A stretch of 49,670 bases of DNA from Trichocoleus sp. FACHB-46 (GTDB taxonomy: Bacteria; Cyanobacteriota; Cyanobacteriia; FACHB-46). The stretch lies in NCBI RefSeq assembly GCF_014695385.1, contig NZ_JACJOD010000052.1, positions 1-49,670 of the forward strand, in the 5' to 3' direction. The translations under genes were made by a program, and so were the position numbers. Below, in pieces: positions 33,408 to 43,177 of this stretch (position 1 is its first letter; the number at the start of each line of letters is the position of its first letter). The notes below the pieces were generated by a model. The model was not told the origin of the DNA, made no database searches, and saw only the letters and a program-made list of their open reading frames with translations.

Positions 33408-34421
33408 ATGCTAGAAATCTTAGAAAAAGTAGAACAGCCCGTTCAATCTCAGCAGAGCATGCTTGTAAGAACTGAGAAGGTTTTCAAGCGCATGTTTGAG
33501 AATGTTTGCCAAGCGATCGAAGAAATAGATGGCACTCAATTTCAAGAACAACGTTGGACCAAAGATGAGAACGGCGAATGGGTAGAAGGTGACAACAACA
33601 ACGGCATCACTTACATTGACATGGCGCTGCGGAATGGCAATGTCTTTGAAAAGGTTGGTATCAACTACGTATCTATGCAAGGCGAACTACCTCCTGGTAT
33701 GACCTTTCAAGGCTCAGATGTAGTGATGGCTGATCCTGCCAATGGGATGCCGAGTGGAAAAGGAACTCCTTTTTTCGCCTCGAGTACAAGTGTCGTCATC
33801 AATGCACTGAACCCCATGGTCCCTACAGCCCATGTGAACTACCGTTATTTCCAAATTGGCGATGGGACACAGCCTGGTTCTTGGTGGTTTGGTGGTGGTG
33901 GTGATTTGACACCCATTTATCTATTTGAAGAAGATGCGGTGCATTTCCATCAAGTGCACAAAGATGCCTGTGACCAGCATGACCCCACATTCTACCCACG
34001 CGCTAAAAAAGCGTGTGACGAATACTTCTATCTTCCCCATCGTGGTGAATGTCGAGGTGTCGGTGGCATCTTCTTCGATTACCTGCAAGACCGTGATGCT
34101 GAATCTCTCTTTTCTTTAGTGACAACCTGTTCTGAAGCATTTCTTCCAGCTTACATTCCAATTGTTGAGAAGCGTAAGAATATGGAATTTACCGAACAGC
34201 AGAAGTATTGGCAGCGTCTCAGACGTGGACGTTACGCCGAGTTTATCCTCCTACATGACAGAGGTGTTCGCTTTGGTCTAGCCAGCGGCATCGTTAATAC
34301 TCAAAGCGTCCTCAATTGTATGCCTGGGGAAGCTTGCTGGAACTACAGCGACCAGCCCATCCACGGCAGCCGAGAGGAGAAGCTTCTAGAAGTACTCAGA
34401 AACCCCCACGAATGGGTCTAA
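33408..34421 (+). CDS. hemF: Divergent oxygen-dependent coproporphyrinogen III oxidase-like protein (HemF paralogue)
   Basis: A 337-residue HemF homologue; ATG 33408 (MLEILEKVEQPVQS) follows GAGAGGACATC, and a longer frame from 33285 is unlike the family. Retained HemF blocks: PTAHVNYRYFQ (catalytic His and Arg), WWFGGGGDLTPIYLFEEDA (Asp), KKACDEYFYLPHRGECRGVG and GIFFDYL. It departs from the canonical copy 9 kb downstream in two places. The N-terminal glycine-rich GGGRSRVL loop is replaced by GEWVEGDNNNGITYIDMA, and the HPHNP signature is ALNP. HemF oxidatively decarboxylates two propionates of coproporphyrinogen III to vinyls using oxygen. With a normal HemF in the same cluster, this copy may act on a modified substrate or different propionates; that is inference. 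Confidence 0.85.
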   Translation: MLEILEKVEQPVQSQQSMLVRTEKVFKRMFENVCQAIEEIDGTQFQEQRWTKDENGEWVEGDNNNGITYIDMALRNGNVFEKVGINYVSMQGELPPGMTFQGSDVVMADPANGMPSGKGTPFFASSTSVVINALNPMVPTAHVNYRYFQIGDGTQPGSWWFGGGGDLTPIYLFEEDAVHFHQVHKDACDQHDPTFYPRAKKACDEYFYLPHRGECRGVGGIFFDYLQDRDAESLFSLVTTCSEAFLPAYIPIVEKRKNMEFTEQQKYWQRLRRGRYAEFILLHDRGVRFGLASGIVNTQSVLNCMPGEACWNYSDQPIHGSREEKLLEVLRNPHEWV

Positions 34422-34698
34422 AAGGTCTCTCTGCTTGCAGTGTGACAAGTCCGCTGGCTCCAGCTAAATCGTATTGTGGCAATTTGTAGCTCTAGTAATC
34501 ACCCAATGTTTAGGTTCACCCCAGTCAGTCGCTCTTCTGATACTCCGACCCAGGAAGTAAGTATCGTTATGGCCTGCCTTTTTGCTAACAGGCAAATCGT
34601 TTTTGCAGTGATTCTCCTTTACTCCTTGGCCCACTCCTAAGTGGTGGTCTCTATTTAGCCAAAGAGGCTGAGTCTAGGATCGCTGTCGCAGTTAAACA

Positions 34699-34735
34699 GG
34701 TGGAGATCAATCACTTTTCGTCAATAATCTCCACC
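34699..34735 (+). other. 9-bp stem-loop in the hemF downstream spacer
   Basis: GGTGGAGAT (34699-34707) pairs perfectly with ATCTCCACC (34727-34735) around a 19-nt loop. No T-run follows. It lies in a 430-bp spacer between the divergent hemF and the next gene, which otherwise shows only a small GCCTG/CAGGC hairpin near 34584. It may stabilise or process the transcript. Confidence 0.4.
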
Positions 34736-34851
34736 TTCAAGCCACTAAAAACGAGCTGCATGGATTGGTTGATCTATTAACGAATGACATAGGAATCGTT
34801 GATATCGTCAAAGCTGAATAATCACAAAACCAAAATCTGAGGAATTCACAA

Positions 34852-35475
34852 ATGGAGAACATTGTAGGTATTGGCGACATCCAAATGGCTGATGTGATGA
34901 AAATGGATTCATCAAAAGCCTTAAACATGTTTAGAAATCGATTTGCAGCCTTCAAAAAGCTAGCCGATGAAATAGGCGAGGATGAGGCATTTGAAAAAAT
35001 GATGGAAGCCTATCCTGCCCAACAAAAGGCATTCATGGGTGCTTTTATTGATAACACTGCCTTAGCTAAAGGCTTCACTGATGCGATTCCAATTTTTCGT
35101 ATCATGGGTTTTACGATGGATGTCGTAGATATTTCTCAGGAAGGAACAGATGCTGTACTCGAGATTCAGCGAGTTTGTCCAGTTCTTTCGCTCGCAAAAG
35201 AGTATGGTCTAGAAAACCCCTGTCGCGCTCTATGCGAAATGGAACAAGAAGCGACTAGAAAGGCTTTCCCAGGCATGAAGGCTGCAATTATCAGCAGACA
35301 AGCAGCAGGTGACTGTGTTTGTATGTTTAAGTATGAAAGACCAGCTAAGAATATAACGGCTACACCTCAGAATAGCCAAAACCTGATTTCCCGGATTTTT
35401 GACTTGATTAAGCTGGCTCCTAAAATTGTGCAAATTGGAATTAACCTGCTGAAGAACCGATTCTCTCAGGGCTAA
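34852..35475 (+). CDS. L-2-amino-thiazoline-4-carboxylate hydrolase-like family protein
   Basis: A 207-residue protein; ATG 34852 follows TGAGGAATTCACAA. The central block RVCPVLSLAKEYGLENPCRA, LCEMEQEATRKAFPGMK and GDCVCMFKYERP has the Cys pattern (CP...C...C...C.C) of the ATC-hydrolase family (L-2-amino-thiazoline-4-carboxylic acid hydrolase), named for a cysteine-forming enzyme but widespread with other, mostly unknown, roles. The preceding FTDAIPIFRIMGFTMDVVDI is also family-like. The C-terminal 40 residues are basic with an amphipathic helix (IFDLIKLAPKIVQIGINLL) that may touch membranes. It sits between the divergent hemF and an FAD oxidase, so a role in a modified tetrapyrrole pathway is likely, with reaction unknown. 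Confidence 0.65.
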   Translation: MENIVGIGDIQMADVMKMDSSKALNMFRNRFAAFKKLADEIGEDEAFEKMMEAYPAQQKAFMGAFIDNTALAKGFTDAIPIFRIMGFTMDVVDISQEGTDAVLEIQRVCPVLSLAKEYGLENPCRALCEMEQEATRKAFPGMKAAIISRQAAGDCVCMFKYERPAKNITATPQNSQNLISRIFDLIKLAPKIVQIGINLLKNRFSQG

Positions 35476-35554
35476 TTACGATTTTTCTGAAATTTTTGTT
35501 CTGACGGCCAATCGGGTTGGCCAATGATTGAAGACAGACCCTTTCACACCTTTT

Positions 35555-37156
35555 ATGAACAACATCGTCAAGGACCTCCAATATTTAGTTTCGGGTGAGG
35601 TTAGTAGTAGACCTGAAATGCTTGCAGAGTTTTCTCAAGACTTCGGGAATGTATTTCACAAAAAGCCACAGGTTGTTGTCCGCCCTCACTCAGTTGATGA
35701 TGTTGTTAAAACAGTTAGGTATGCTCATCAACAAGGGCTGATTATTTCTCCTCGTGCCACAGGACATTCGTTAAGCGGCCAATCCTTGAGCCAAAATGGA
35801 ATTGTTTTGGATATGAGGAGTCTGAATCAGATTCACAAGATTCACAAAGACGCCCTTTACTTTAAGGCGGATGCAGGAGTTTCCTGGGGGCAAGTGGTAA
35901 ATGCTTGTACACCCGATGGTTTAGTGCCTCCTGTCCTCACCAATTACTTCAATGTTACGCTGGGTGGCACTCATGCGGCAGCAGGTGTGGGTGCTTCATC
36001 TTTTCGCAATGGAACGCAGGCTAGTAACTGTCTTGGTTTAGAAGTTGTCACGGCAGAGGGTGAGATTGTTTGGTGTAGCCCTGAAGAAAATAGTGAACTT
36101 TTTCATCATGTACTTTGTGGTTTCGGTCAATTTGGAATTATTACACAAGTACAGCATAAGCTCAGGCGATATCCTCCACTCACCCGCACATATCTACTCT
36201 TCTACGATGATCTAGATGCTCTTTTGCATGACAAAAAAGCTTTGGTCCTTGAAAAAAGAGTTGATCATCTAGTATCTTTGCCCATCCCCTGCGTCCAGGG
36301 AGTTTCTAGAGCTACGGGCATTATGCAACCTCTGATTCAATGGTTCTATACATTGCAGATCACCATTGAAATGAGTGCTGAAGACGCAGTAGATGACAGA
36401 GAAGTCCTGGCGGGATTGAATTTTTACCGTCATATCCATACAGAAAATCTGGATTTTGAGCAGTTTATTGCACCAACCATTCAGGTTGAGACTGCTGCAA
36501 ATCTTGCCCATCCTTGGACCGATGTATTTCTTCCAGCATCCACTGCAAAGAACTATATCGAAACAGCACTCCAGAAGTTACCTTCGTTCCTCGATGTCAG
36601 TCGAACTCCAATGGGCTGCTTCTGTTTGGTCAATCGTGATAACAGAACACCCATGTTTGCTTTACCAGACGAAGAGTTATTGATAGGCTTCGGAGTTTAT
36701 CCCACCATCCCGCGATCGCAGCTTCAGCCTGTCTTAGCTGAACTTAGTAAGCTGAGTGACTTAAGCTTTGAGATGGGTGGTAAAAGATACTTGACTGGCC
36801 TGGTGAATTTTGAGACACAACAATGGCAACGCCAATTTGGTGATTATTGGCCCACAATTCATGAGATGAAGAAGAAGTATGACCCTCAAGGGGTATTGAA
36901 CCCTGGCTTTTTCCAAAAAGAATGGATAGCAGAACCGCTCATCAGCCAAGAGCCTCAGACTATTCCTCAGACTATTAGCGAAGACCTTACGTCTGAATTT
37001 CCAATCCAGACTCAACCTCTAGAAGAGGCTGCTAGTAAACCGATGGTTGGGGCTGCTACTTCTACAAAGCTGTCCTCTCTGCAAGCGATCGCTTTAGCAA
37101 TGCTGGCTCTGCTCTTTTTGCTGTTCTTCAACGAGTCATTGGTAGGTTCAGCCTAA
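35555..37156 (+). CDS. FAD-linked oxidase (VAO/CKX-like) with C-terminal membrane segment
   Basis: A 533-residue flavoprotein. I choose ATG 35555 (MNNIVKDLQYLVSG); an in-frame TTG at 35528 would add nine residues, and neither has a clear ribosome-binding site. The FAD domain has VVVRPHSVDDVVKTVRYAHQ, PRATGHSLSGQSLS (GHS is the histidyl-FAD attachment region in cytokinin-oxidase-like members), GGTHAAAGVGASSFRNGTQA and GFGQFGIITQVQHKL. The C-terminal domain ends YDPQGVLNPGFF. Unusually, a Pro/Glu/Ser/Thr linker and a hydrophobic segment (IALAMLALLFLLFF) follow, suggesting membrane anchoring. Such oxidases dehydrogenate or cyclise small molecules with oxygen. In this cluster it may oxidise a reduced tetrapyrrole intermediate, which is inference. 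Confidence 0.8.
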   Translation: MNNIVKDLQYLVSGEVSSRPEMLAEFSQDFGNVFHKKPQVVVRPHSVDDVVKTVRYAHQQGLIISPRATGHSLSGQSLSQNGIVLDMRSLNQIHKIHKDALYFKADAGVSWGQVVNACTPDGLVPPVLTNYFNVTLGGTHAAAGVGASSFRNGTQASNCLGLEVVTAEGEIVWCSPEENSELFHHVLCGFGQFGIITQVQHKLRRYPPLTRTYLLFYDDLDALLHDKKALVLEKRVDHLVSLPIPCVQGVSRATGIMQPLIQWFYTLQITIEMSAEDAVDDREVLAGLNFYRHIHTENLDFEQFIAPTIQVETAANLAHPWTDVFLPASTAKNYIETALQKLPSFLDVSRTPMGCFCLVNRDNRTPMFALPDEELLIGFGVYPTIPRSQLQPVLAELSKLSDLSFEMGGKRYLTGLVNFETQQWQRQFGDYWPTIHEMKKKYDPQGVLNPGFFQKEWIAEPLISQEPQTIPQTISEDLTSEFPIQTQPLEEAASKPMVGAATSTKLSSLQAIALAMLALLFLLFFNESLVGSA

Positions 37157-37192
37157 TATCAGCCAAGAGTATCCCAACAATGTTTCAACGCT

Positions 37193-37238
37193 TGTAGCCA
37201 AGACCTACTTACTGGCTACAGTACACAGATTTTTCGTG
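37193..37238 (+). terminator. Possible terminator after the FAD oxidase
   Basis: TGTAGCCA (37193-37200) and TGGCTACA (37213-37220) form an 8-bp stem with a 12-nt loop; a run of five Ts comes about 10 nt later. The separation makes this a weak terminator, but it would divide the cluster before hemA. Confidence 0.35.
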
Positions 37239-37402
37239 GGATTTTTGGATATTGTTTCCCAGCCCTCTCAAGTTCTTGAAACTGAGAGCAACATTTGCTG
37301 GCTTCAATTAAGTAATGTTCAAAAACTTCCACAGCAAACATTTCCAATCATTACGTGATCTCTGAGACGGAAGAAAAAACTTCGAGGGAGGATGCATAAA
37401 CC

Positions 37403-38719
37403 ATGAATATCGCAGTAATTGGTCTTAGTCACAAAACAGCTCCGGTTGAAATCCGCGAGAAGCTGAGCATCCCTGAAGCCCAGATGGAAAAGGCGATCGC
37501 AGAGCTATGTAGCTATCTACATATTGAAGAAAGCGCTATTCTCAGCACTTGTAACCGTCTAGAAATTTATGTTGCTGCTAATGCAATAGAGCAAGCAACT
37601 CAAGAAGTTGCCCAGTTTTTGTCCGAGTATAGTCGCTTGCCTCTGAACCAACTATGCCAACACCTCTTCATTTTGCAGCAACAGGATGCAGTCAAGCATA
37701 TGATGCAAGTTGCTTCTGGCCTAGATAGCTTAGTAATTGGTGAAGGGCAGATCTTAGCCCAAGTTAAGCGTGCTTACACATTGAGCCAGCAGTACAGTGG
37801 CATCAAATGTGTTCTGAATCAGTTATTTAAGCAAACCATTACAGCCGCAAAGCGAGTAAGAACAGAAACCTCGATCGGAACAGGTGCCGTTTCAGTCAGC
37901 TCCGCTGCGGTAGAATTAGCCCAACTCAAGCTCCAAGACTTATCAACTTGTCGCGTGACAGTGGTAGGTGCAGGTCAAATGGCTCGGCGATTGATCCAAC
38001 ATCTTTTAGCGAAAGGGGCTGCCCAACTTTCAATTGTCAACCGCTCTCTCGAGACAGCTCAGGAACTAGCTAATCAGTTTAGTAATGTGTCAATACCATG
38101 CTACTCATTGATTGAACTGATGCCGATCGTAGCCGACTCAGATATTGTTTTCACTAGCACTTCCTCAACAGAGCCGCTGTTGGATAGAGCCAGGCTGAAA
38201 GTAGCTTTAGCAGCCAATCAGCCTTTAATGCTATTTGACATATCAGTGCCTCGCAATGTAGATGCAGATGTGAATGAACTAGATTCTGTTCAGGTTTTTA
38301 ATGTTGATGACTTAAAGACCGTTGTTCTTCAGAATCAAGAAACTCGACGGCAGATGGCAGTAGAAGCCCAGGGCTTGATAGAAGAGGAGGTACAAGCGTT
38401 TTACAATTGGTTGCGCTCACGGGAGACTGTCTCTACGATTAGCTGTTTACGAGAAAAAGTGGAAATAATTCGGGAGCAAGAACTAGAGAAAGCGCTATCT
38501 CGTCTTGGTTCTGAGTTTGCTCAAAAACATCAGATGGTGATTGAAGCGTTATCTCGAGGTATTGTCAACAAAATTCTTCACGAGCCGATGGTAAAACTGC
38601 GTACACAGCAGGATTTAGAAGCTCAACGTCTTGCTATCCAGACTCTACAAGCTCTGTTTAACCTTGGTACAGAAGAGCAACGATACAGACCTGTGGTCAA
38701 AACCTCTTCTCAAAACTGA
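37403..38719 (+). CDS. hemA: Glutamyl-tRNA reductase
   Basis: A 438-residue enzyme of normal length; ATG 37403 with GGGAGGA about 12 nt upstream. It reduces glutamyl-tRNA(Glu) to glutamate-1-semialdehyde with NADPH, the committed step of C5-pathway tetrapyrrole synthesis. Seen: [17 protein letters not shown], catalytic cysteine in [32 protein letters not shown]-binding [10 protein letters not shown] and the dimerisation helix at the end. The active residues are intact. In the cluster it provides substrate for HemL at the far end. Many cyanobacteria carry a single hemA elsewhere, so whether this is a second copy needs the whole genome. Confidence 0.95.
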   Translation: MNIAVIGLSHKTAPVEIREKLSIPEAQMEKAIAELCSYLHIEESAILSTCNRLEIYVAANAIEQATQEVAQFLSEYSRLPLNQLCQHLFILQQQDAVKHMMQVASGLDSLVIGEGQILAQVKRAYTLSQQYSGIKCVLNQLFKQTITAAKRVRTETSIGTGAVSVSSAAVELAQLKLQDLSTCRVTVVGAGQMARRLIQHLLAKGAAQLSIVNRSLETAQELANQFSNVSIPCYSLIELMPIVADSDIVFTSTSSTEPLLDRARLKVALAANQPLMLFDISVPRNVDADVNELDSVQVFNVDDLKTVVLQNQETRRQMAVEAQGLIEEEVQAFYNWLRSRETVSTISCLREKVEIIREQELEKALSRLGSEFAQKHQMVIEALSRGIVNKILHEPMVKLRTQQDLEAQRLAIQTLQALFNLGTEEQRYRPVVKTSSQN

Positions 38720-38895
38720 GTGACATTGTTTTGAAGTATTGGATAGCTTCTTATTAGTTGGATAATTCCCTAGTAATGATTGAGAGAAAACAATCCGAAT
38801 CAACTGCTCTTTCTACTCAATGGTATTAAGCAATCTATGTAAGCCTGATTGTGGCTTGGAGCAAGGATTCACTGAGCTAAATGTAGGAGTTAAGA

Positions 38896-39957
38896 GTGCT
38901 CAAGAACTTTTGGTATGCCTGTGAGTTTAGCTCGGCAGTGACCGCTAAACCAAAACAAATCGTGATGCTAAATCAAAGATTTGTTCTCTACCGTAACTCT
39001 AAAGGGCAAGTCGTTGCACTTCAAGATCGCTGCCCTCATCGAGGTGCCGCTTTTTCAGTCGGTTGGGTAGAAGGTGACTGCATTGTTTGTCCTTATCATG
39101 CCTGGAAATTTCAGTCTGATGGTACCTGTGTGGATATCCCTGCTAATCAACCTGGAACTCCTATTCCGAGGGGAGCTCGTATAGACGGCTATGCAGTGCA
39201 GGAGAAATATGGTTTTGTTTGGCTATTTTATGGGGATTTATCAGAAGCAGAACGTCCTCCAATCCCGCCCCTTCCAGAATTTGAAGATCCGAGCCTCCAC
39301 AAAATCTTCTTTGAGTATGAACTAAATGCTCACTACACCCGTACCCTTGAGAATGATATGGACATGTCCCATGTGTCTATTATTCATACTCGTTCCTTTG
39401 GTAATGGGTTTGAACCAGAACAAAAGATGGAAGACTATGACCTGCATACGGAAGCGTGGGGAGGCCATGTTGATGTCAATGTTGAAAATTACACTCAAGC
39501 AAAAGACTTATTCAAATACGTCTTTCGGCCATCGAAATCAAAAGTGAAGGTTAGCCTGGGTTTTTATATGCCCAATATCACTCGGCTTGTTGTTGACTTT
39601 GGGCGTGGCAAAATAGTCAACTTTACGGTTCATGTCCCTGTTGACGACAGTACTACCATTACTAAGCGCATTCAGTTCCGCAATTTCCTAACCACTCGCT
39701 TGGCGGACCCTATTTTTCAAAGGGCTGCTTTTAAGGTTGTGATGGAAGATAAGGCAGTTGTTGAGTCTGAATATCCCAAAGCAGTACCAGATAGATTGAC
39801 TGATGAAGTTCATGTGCCTTGTGATAGCCTATCTCTTGCTTATCGCAAACTTCGTCAAAAATGCCTGGCAATGGGTTGGGGTCTCAATTCAGATCAAAAC
39901 CAACTAAATTCTTCAAATTCTGACTTGGCAGTGGTTTCAGAGCTGACATTCAACTAA
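38896..39957 (+). CDS. Rieske [2Fe-2S] oxygenase, PAO/CAO-like
   Basis: A 353-residue Rieske-type non-heme iron oxygenase. The GTG at 38896 is 7 nt from GGAG (TAGGAGTTAAGA). The Rieske ligands are CPHRGAAFSVGW (CxH) and CIVCPYHAWKF (CxxH). The mononuclear iron region NDMDMSHVSIIHTRSFG carries the two histidines with the nearby Asp/Asn. Architecture and length agree with the group that includes chlorophyllide a and pheophorbide a oxygenases and bacterial ring hydroxylases and demethylases. A tetrapyrrole substrate fits both its relatives and its position between hemA and hemE. The regiochemistry is unknown. Confidence 0.85.
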   Translation: MLKNFWYACEFSSAVTAKPKQIVMLNQRFVLYRNSKGQVVALQDRCPHRGAAFSVGWVEGDCIVCPYHAWKFQSDGTCVDIPANQPGTPIPRGARIDGYAVQEKYGFVWLFYGDLSEAERPPIPPLPEFEDPSLHKIFFEYELNAHYTRTLENDMDMSHVSIIHTRSFGNGFEPEQKMEDYDLHTEAWGGHVDVNVENYTQAKDLFKYVFRPSKSKVKVSLGFYMPNITRLVVDFGRGKIVNFTVHVPVDDSTTITKRIQFRNFLTTRLADPIFQRAAFKVVMEDKAVVESEYPKAVPDRLTDEVHVPCDSLSLAYRKLRQKCLAMGWGLNSDQNQLNSSNSDLAVVSELTFN

Positions 39958-40043
39958 ATTGCTCTGTAATTTCTTGGACTGACAGCATATCTTTCTATGT
40001 CACCACTTGTTTTGTCTTCTATTCTTAACGTAAGGAGAAATGC

Positions 40044-41093
40044 ATGAAGAATGATCTCTTGCTACGAGCCACGCTGGGTGAAGTGGTGGAGCGCCCGCCT
40101 GTCTGGATGATGCGCCAAGCAGGCCGCTATATGAAGATCTACCGGGAGTTGCGTCAGAAGTATCCTTCCTTTCGGGAGCGATCGGAAAATCCTGATTTAG
40201 CAGTGGAAATCTCTCTACAACCGTTCCATGCCTTTAGACCTGATGGTGTGATTATGTTCTCGGATATCCTCACGCCACTCCCTGGAATTGGCATTCCCTT
40301 CGACATTATTGAGAGCAAGGGTCCGGTATTTGAGGCTCCCATCCGCACTCAGGAGCAAATTGATGCGCTGACACCTCTTGATCCAGAGGCCTCTCTGCCC
40401 TTTGTGCGTCAGATTCTCCAGACGTTGCAGAAAGAAGTGAATGGTGAAGCAACGGTGTTAGGATTTGTGGGCGCACCTTGGACACTGGCAGCCTATGCGA
40501 TCGAAGGCAAAGGCTCAAAAGATTACGCCATTATTAAGCGTATGGCTTATACAGAGCCAACCATGCTGCATCAGTTTTTGGGTAAGTTGGCAGAGGCGAT
40601 CGCGACTTATGCTTGCTACCAGATTGAGGCAGGGGCACAGGTGGTGCAACTATTCGATTCTTGGGCAGGACAACTCAGTCCTCAAGACTTCAAGAATTTC
40701 TCTCTCCCCTATCTGCAACAGGTCGTCCGCCACATTAAAGCCACTCATCCAGAAACGCCGCTGATTCTCTACATCAACAACAGCGCTGGTCTTCTGGAAC
40801 TGATGGTGCACTCCGGTGTCGATATTGTCAGCGTAGACTGGACGGTGGATATGTCTGTCGCCCGTCAACGCCTCGGTGCCAACATGGGCGTGCAAGGCAA
40901 TATGGACCCCTGCATCCTGTTTGGTCCCCAAGAATTTATTCGTCAAAACATCTTAGATACGGTGCTCAAAGCAGGAACTCAGAAGCACATCATGAACCTC
41001 GGTCACGGCGTACTGCAAAACACGCCAGAAGAGAATGTGGCTTTCTTCTTTGAAACCGTTAGACAACTCAACTACTCCTCACTTTTGGGCTAA
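40044..41093 (+). CDS. hemE: Uroporphyrinogen decarboxylase
   Basis: A 349-residue enzyme, ATG 40044 after AAGGAGAAATGC. It removes four carboxyls from the acetate side chains of uroporphyrinogen III to give coproporphyrinogen III. Seen: [14 protein letters not shown] (active-site loop), [18 protein letters not shown] with the catalytic Asp, [34 protein letters not shown] and [15 protein letters not shown]. It is complete. hemC starts 5 bp after its stop, and hemB 4 bp after hemC, so the three are one operon. Confidence 0.95.
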   Translation: MKNDLLLRATLGEVVERPPVWMMRQAGRYMKIYRELRQKYPSFRERSENPDLAVEISLQPFHAFRPDGVIMFSDILTPLPGIGIPFDIIESKGPVFEAPIRTQEQIDALTPLDPEASLPFVRQILQTLQKEVNGEATVLGFVGAPWTLAAYAIEGKGSKDYAIIKRMAYTEPTMLHQFLGKLAEAIATYACYQIEAGAQVVQLFDSWAGQLSPQDFKNFSLPYLQQVVRHIKATHPETPLILYINNSAGLLELMVHSGVDIVSVDWTVDMSVARQRLGANMGVQGNMDPCILFGPQEFIRQNILDTVLKAGTQKHIMNLGHGVLQNTPEENVAFFFETVRQLNYSSLLG

Positions 41094-41098
41094 TTGTC

Positions 41099-42082
41099 AT
41101 GACACAAACTCAAGCTACTGACTCTCCTGCTATCCATTCCACTCGTACCGTCCGCATCGGTTCTCGGAAAAGCCAACTCGCCCTAGTGCAAACCTATTGG
41201 GTGCGTGATCAGTTGCAGCAACGCTTCCCTGGTATCACGTTTGAAGTCCATACCATGTCTACCCAAGGTGACAATATCTTGGATGTAGCTCTGGCTAAGA
41301 TTGGCGATAAGGGACTGTTTACCAAAGAGCTGGAACTCGGTATGTTGAACCGAGAGATTGACTTTGCAGTGCATTCACTGAAAGATCTGCCGACCAATCT
41401 CCCTGAAGGTTTAACTCTAGCTGCGGTGACCGAGCGAGAAAACCCAGCTGATGCTTTGGTGGTGCAGGAAAAATACAAAGGTTGTCAAATTGATACGCTA
41501 CCCGCTGGGGCTGTCATTGGTACTTCTTCGCTGCGACGACTGGCTCAATTACGACACCTGTTTCCCCAATACACCCTCAAGGATGTGCGCGGTAACTTGA
41601 ACACCCGCCTTGCCAAACTAGATGCAGGCGAATATGATGCTCTGATTTTAGCGGCAGCTGGTTTGCAGCGCTTAGGCATGAGCGATCGCATTCACCAAAT
41701 CCTTCCGGCTGAGGTTTCGCTCTATGCAGTCGGACAGGGAGCTTTGGGGATCGAATGCCGTGCTGATGATGTAGAAGTTATATCCCTTCTGAAAGCGATC
41801 GAACATATCCCTACTCGCGATCGCGTTTTGGCTGAGCGGGCTTTTCTGCGAGAACTTGAGGGAGGGTGCCAAGTACCGATTGGGGTGCATACCCAGCTCG
41901 ACGGCGAAACGTTAGCCTTAACTGGGTTGGTTGCCAGTGTCGATGGTCAACAGTTACTCAAAGATACTGTCATTGGTTCTGCAAATGAGGCAGAACAGGT
42001 TGGTATTCAGCTCGCCCACAGTTTGCGGCAGCAAGGAGCTCAGGAAATCCTCGATCAAATTTTTGTAGCTGCACGGCACTAA
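41099..42082 (+). CDS. hemC: Hydroxymethylbilane synthase (porphobilinogen deaminase)
   Basis: A 327-residue enzyme joining four porphobilinogens into hydroxymethylbilane. Seen: [55 protein letters not shown] (catalytic Asp region nearby), [25 protein letters not shown], and the dipyrromethane-cofactor cysteine in [13 protein letters not shown]. All are intact. It is tightly packed between hemE and hemB. No hemD follows, so uroporphyrinogen III synthase must come from elsewhere in the genome. Confidence 0.95.
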   Translation: MTQTQATDSPAIHSTRTVRIGSRKSQLALVQTYWVRDQLQQRFPGITFEVHTMSTQGDNILDVALAKIGDKGLFTKELELGMLNREIDFAVHSLKDLPTNLPEGLTLAAVTERENPADALVVQEKYKGCQIDTLPAGAVIGTSSLRRLAQLRHLFPQYTLKDVRGNLNTRLAKLDAGEYDALILAAAGLQRLGMSDRIHQILPAEVSLYAVGQGALGIECRADDVEVISLLKAIEHIPTRDRVLAERAFLRELEGGCQVPIGVHTQLDGETLALTGLVASVDGQQLLKDTVIGSANEAEQVGIQLAHSLRQQGAQEILDQIFVAARH

Positions 42083-42086
42083 TACT

Positions 42087-43079
42087 ATGTTTCCAATTCA
42101 TCGTCCTCGTCGGCTCAGAAGCAATCCGCAACTCCGGCGGATGGTATGCGAAAACGTTTTAACCACTCAAGACCTGATCTATCCTCTCTTTGCGGTTCCG
42201 GGTACCAGCATTGCCAAAGAAGTGGTGTCGATGCCTGGTGTCTACCAGTTATCTATAGACAAAATTGTCGAAGAAGCCAAAGAAGTTTACGACCTGGGAA
42301 TTCCAGCCATCATCTTGTTTGGCATCCCAGAAGATAAAGATGCAGAAGCGACGGGAGCTTGGCACGATTGCGGCATTGTGCAAAAAGCTGCGAGTGCAGT
42401 TAAACAAGCCGTTCCCGACCTGATCGTGATTGCCGATACCTGCTTATGTGAATACACCAATCACGGTCATTGTGGCTATTTGGAACTGGGTGACTTAACG
42501 GGAAGAGTCTTGAATGACCCCACCCTAGAACTACTCAAGAAGACCGCTGTGGCTCAAGCCAACGCAGGGGTAGATATCATTGCACCTTCTGGGATGATGG
42601 ATGGGTTTGTGCAGGCGATCCGAGCTGCTTTAGATGAAGCAGGGTTTGAGGGGATTCCCATTCTCTCCTACGCTGCTAAATATGCTTCCGCTTACTACGG
42701 GCCATTCCGCGATGCTGCCGAATCAACACCACAATTTGGCGATCGCCGCACCTACCAGATGGACCCTGGCAACGCCCGTGAAGCCTTGAAAGAAATCCAA
42801 CTGGACATCGCAGAAGGGGCAGACATGCTGATGGTGAAGCCTGCCTTGGCCTACATGGACATCATCTGGCGAGTCAAAGAAGCAACGAATTTGCCTGTGG
42901 CTGCCTACAATGTTTCTGGCGAGTACTCCATGATTAAAGCCGCCGCCCTCAACGGTTGGGTGGATGAGCAGCGCGTGGTGCTGGAAACGCTGACTAGCTT
43001 TAAGCGAGCGGGTGCTGACCTGATTCTCACTTATCACGCGAAAGATGCGGCTCGTTGGTTAGCGAAAGGCCACTTCTAA
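42087..43079 (+). CDS. hemB: Delta-aminolevulinic acid dehydratase (porphobilinogen synthase)
   Basis: A 330-residue enzyme condensing two aminolevulinates to porphobilinogen. Seen: [33 protein letters not shown] with the zinc-type cysteines, [34 protein letters not shown] (first active-site Lys), [14 protein letters not shown] (Schiff-base Lys) and [14 protein letters not shown]. The Cys-rich metal site indicates a zinc rather than an Asp-rich magnesium form. Last gene of the hemE-hemC-hemB block; 98 bp separate it from hemF. Confidence 0.95.
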   Translation: MFPIHRPRRLRSNPQLRRMVCENVLTTQDLIYPLFAVPGTSIAKEVVSMPGVYQLSIDKIVEEAKEVYDLGIPAIILFGIPEDKDAEATGAWHDCGIVQKAASAVKQAVPDLIVIADTCLCEYTNHGHCGYLELGDLTGRVLNDPTLELLKKTAVAQANAGVDIIAPSGMMDGFVQAIRAALDEAGFEGIPILSYAAKYASAYYGPFRDAAESTPQFGDRRTYQMDPGNAREALKEIQLDIAEGADMLMVKPALAYMDIIWRVKEATNLPVAAYNVSGEYSMIKAAALNGWVDEQRVVLETLTSFKRAGADLILTYHAKDAARWLAKGHF

Positions 43080-43177
43080 ATCGATTGCAAGTAGCTTGGG
43101 TGAAGAAAATTCACCTTCTATTGCGAAATATTGCGTTGCTTGTGTGTATACACTTCTTAGGACATTGAGTTGGAGTT

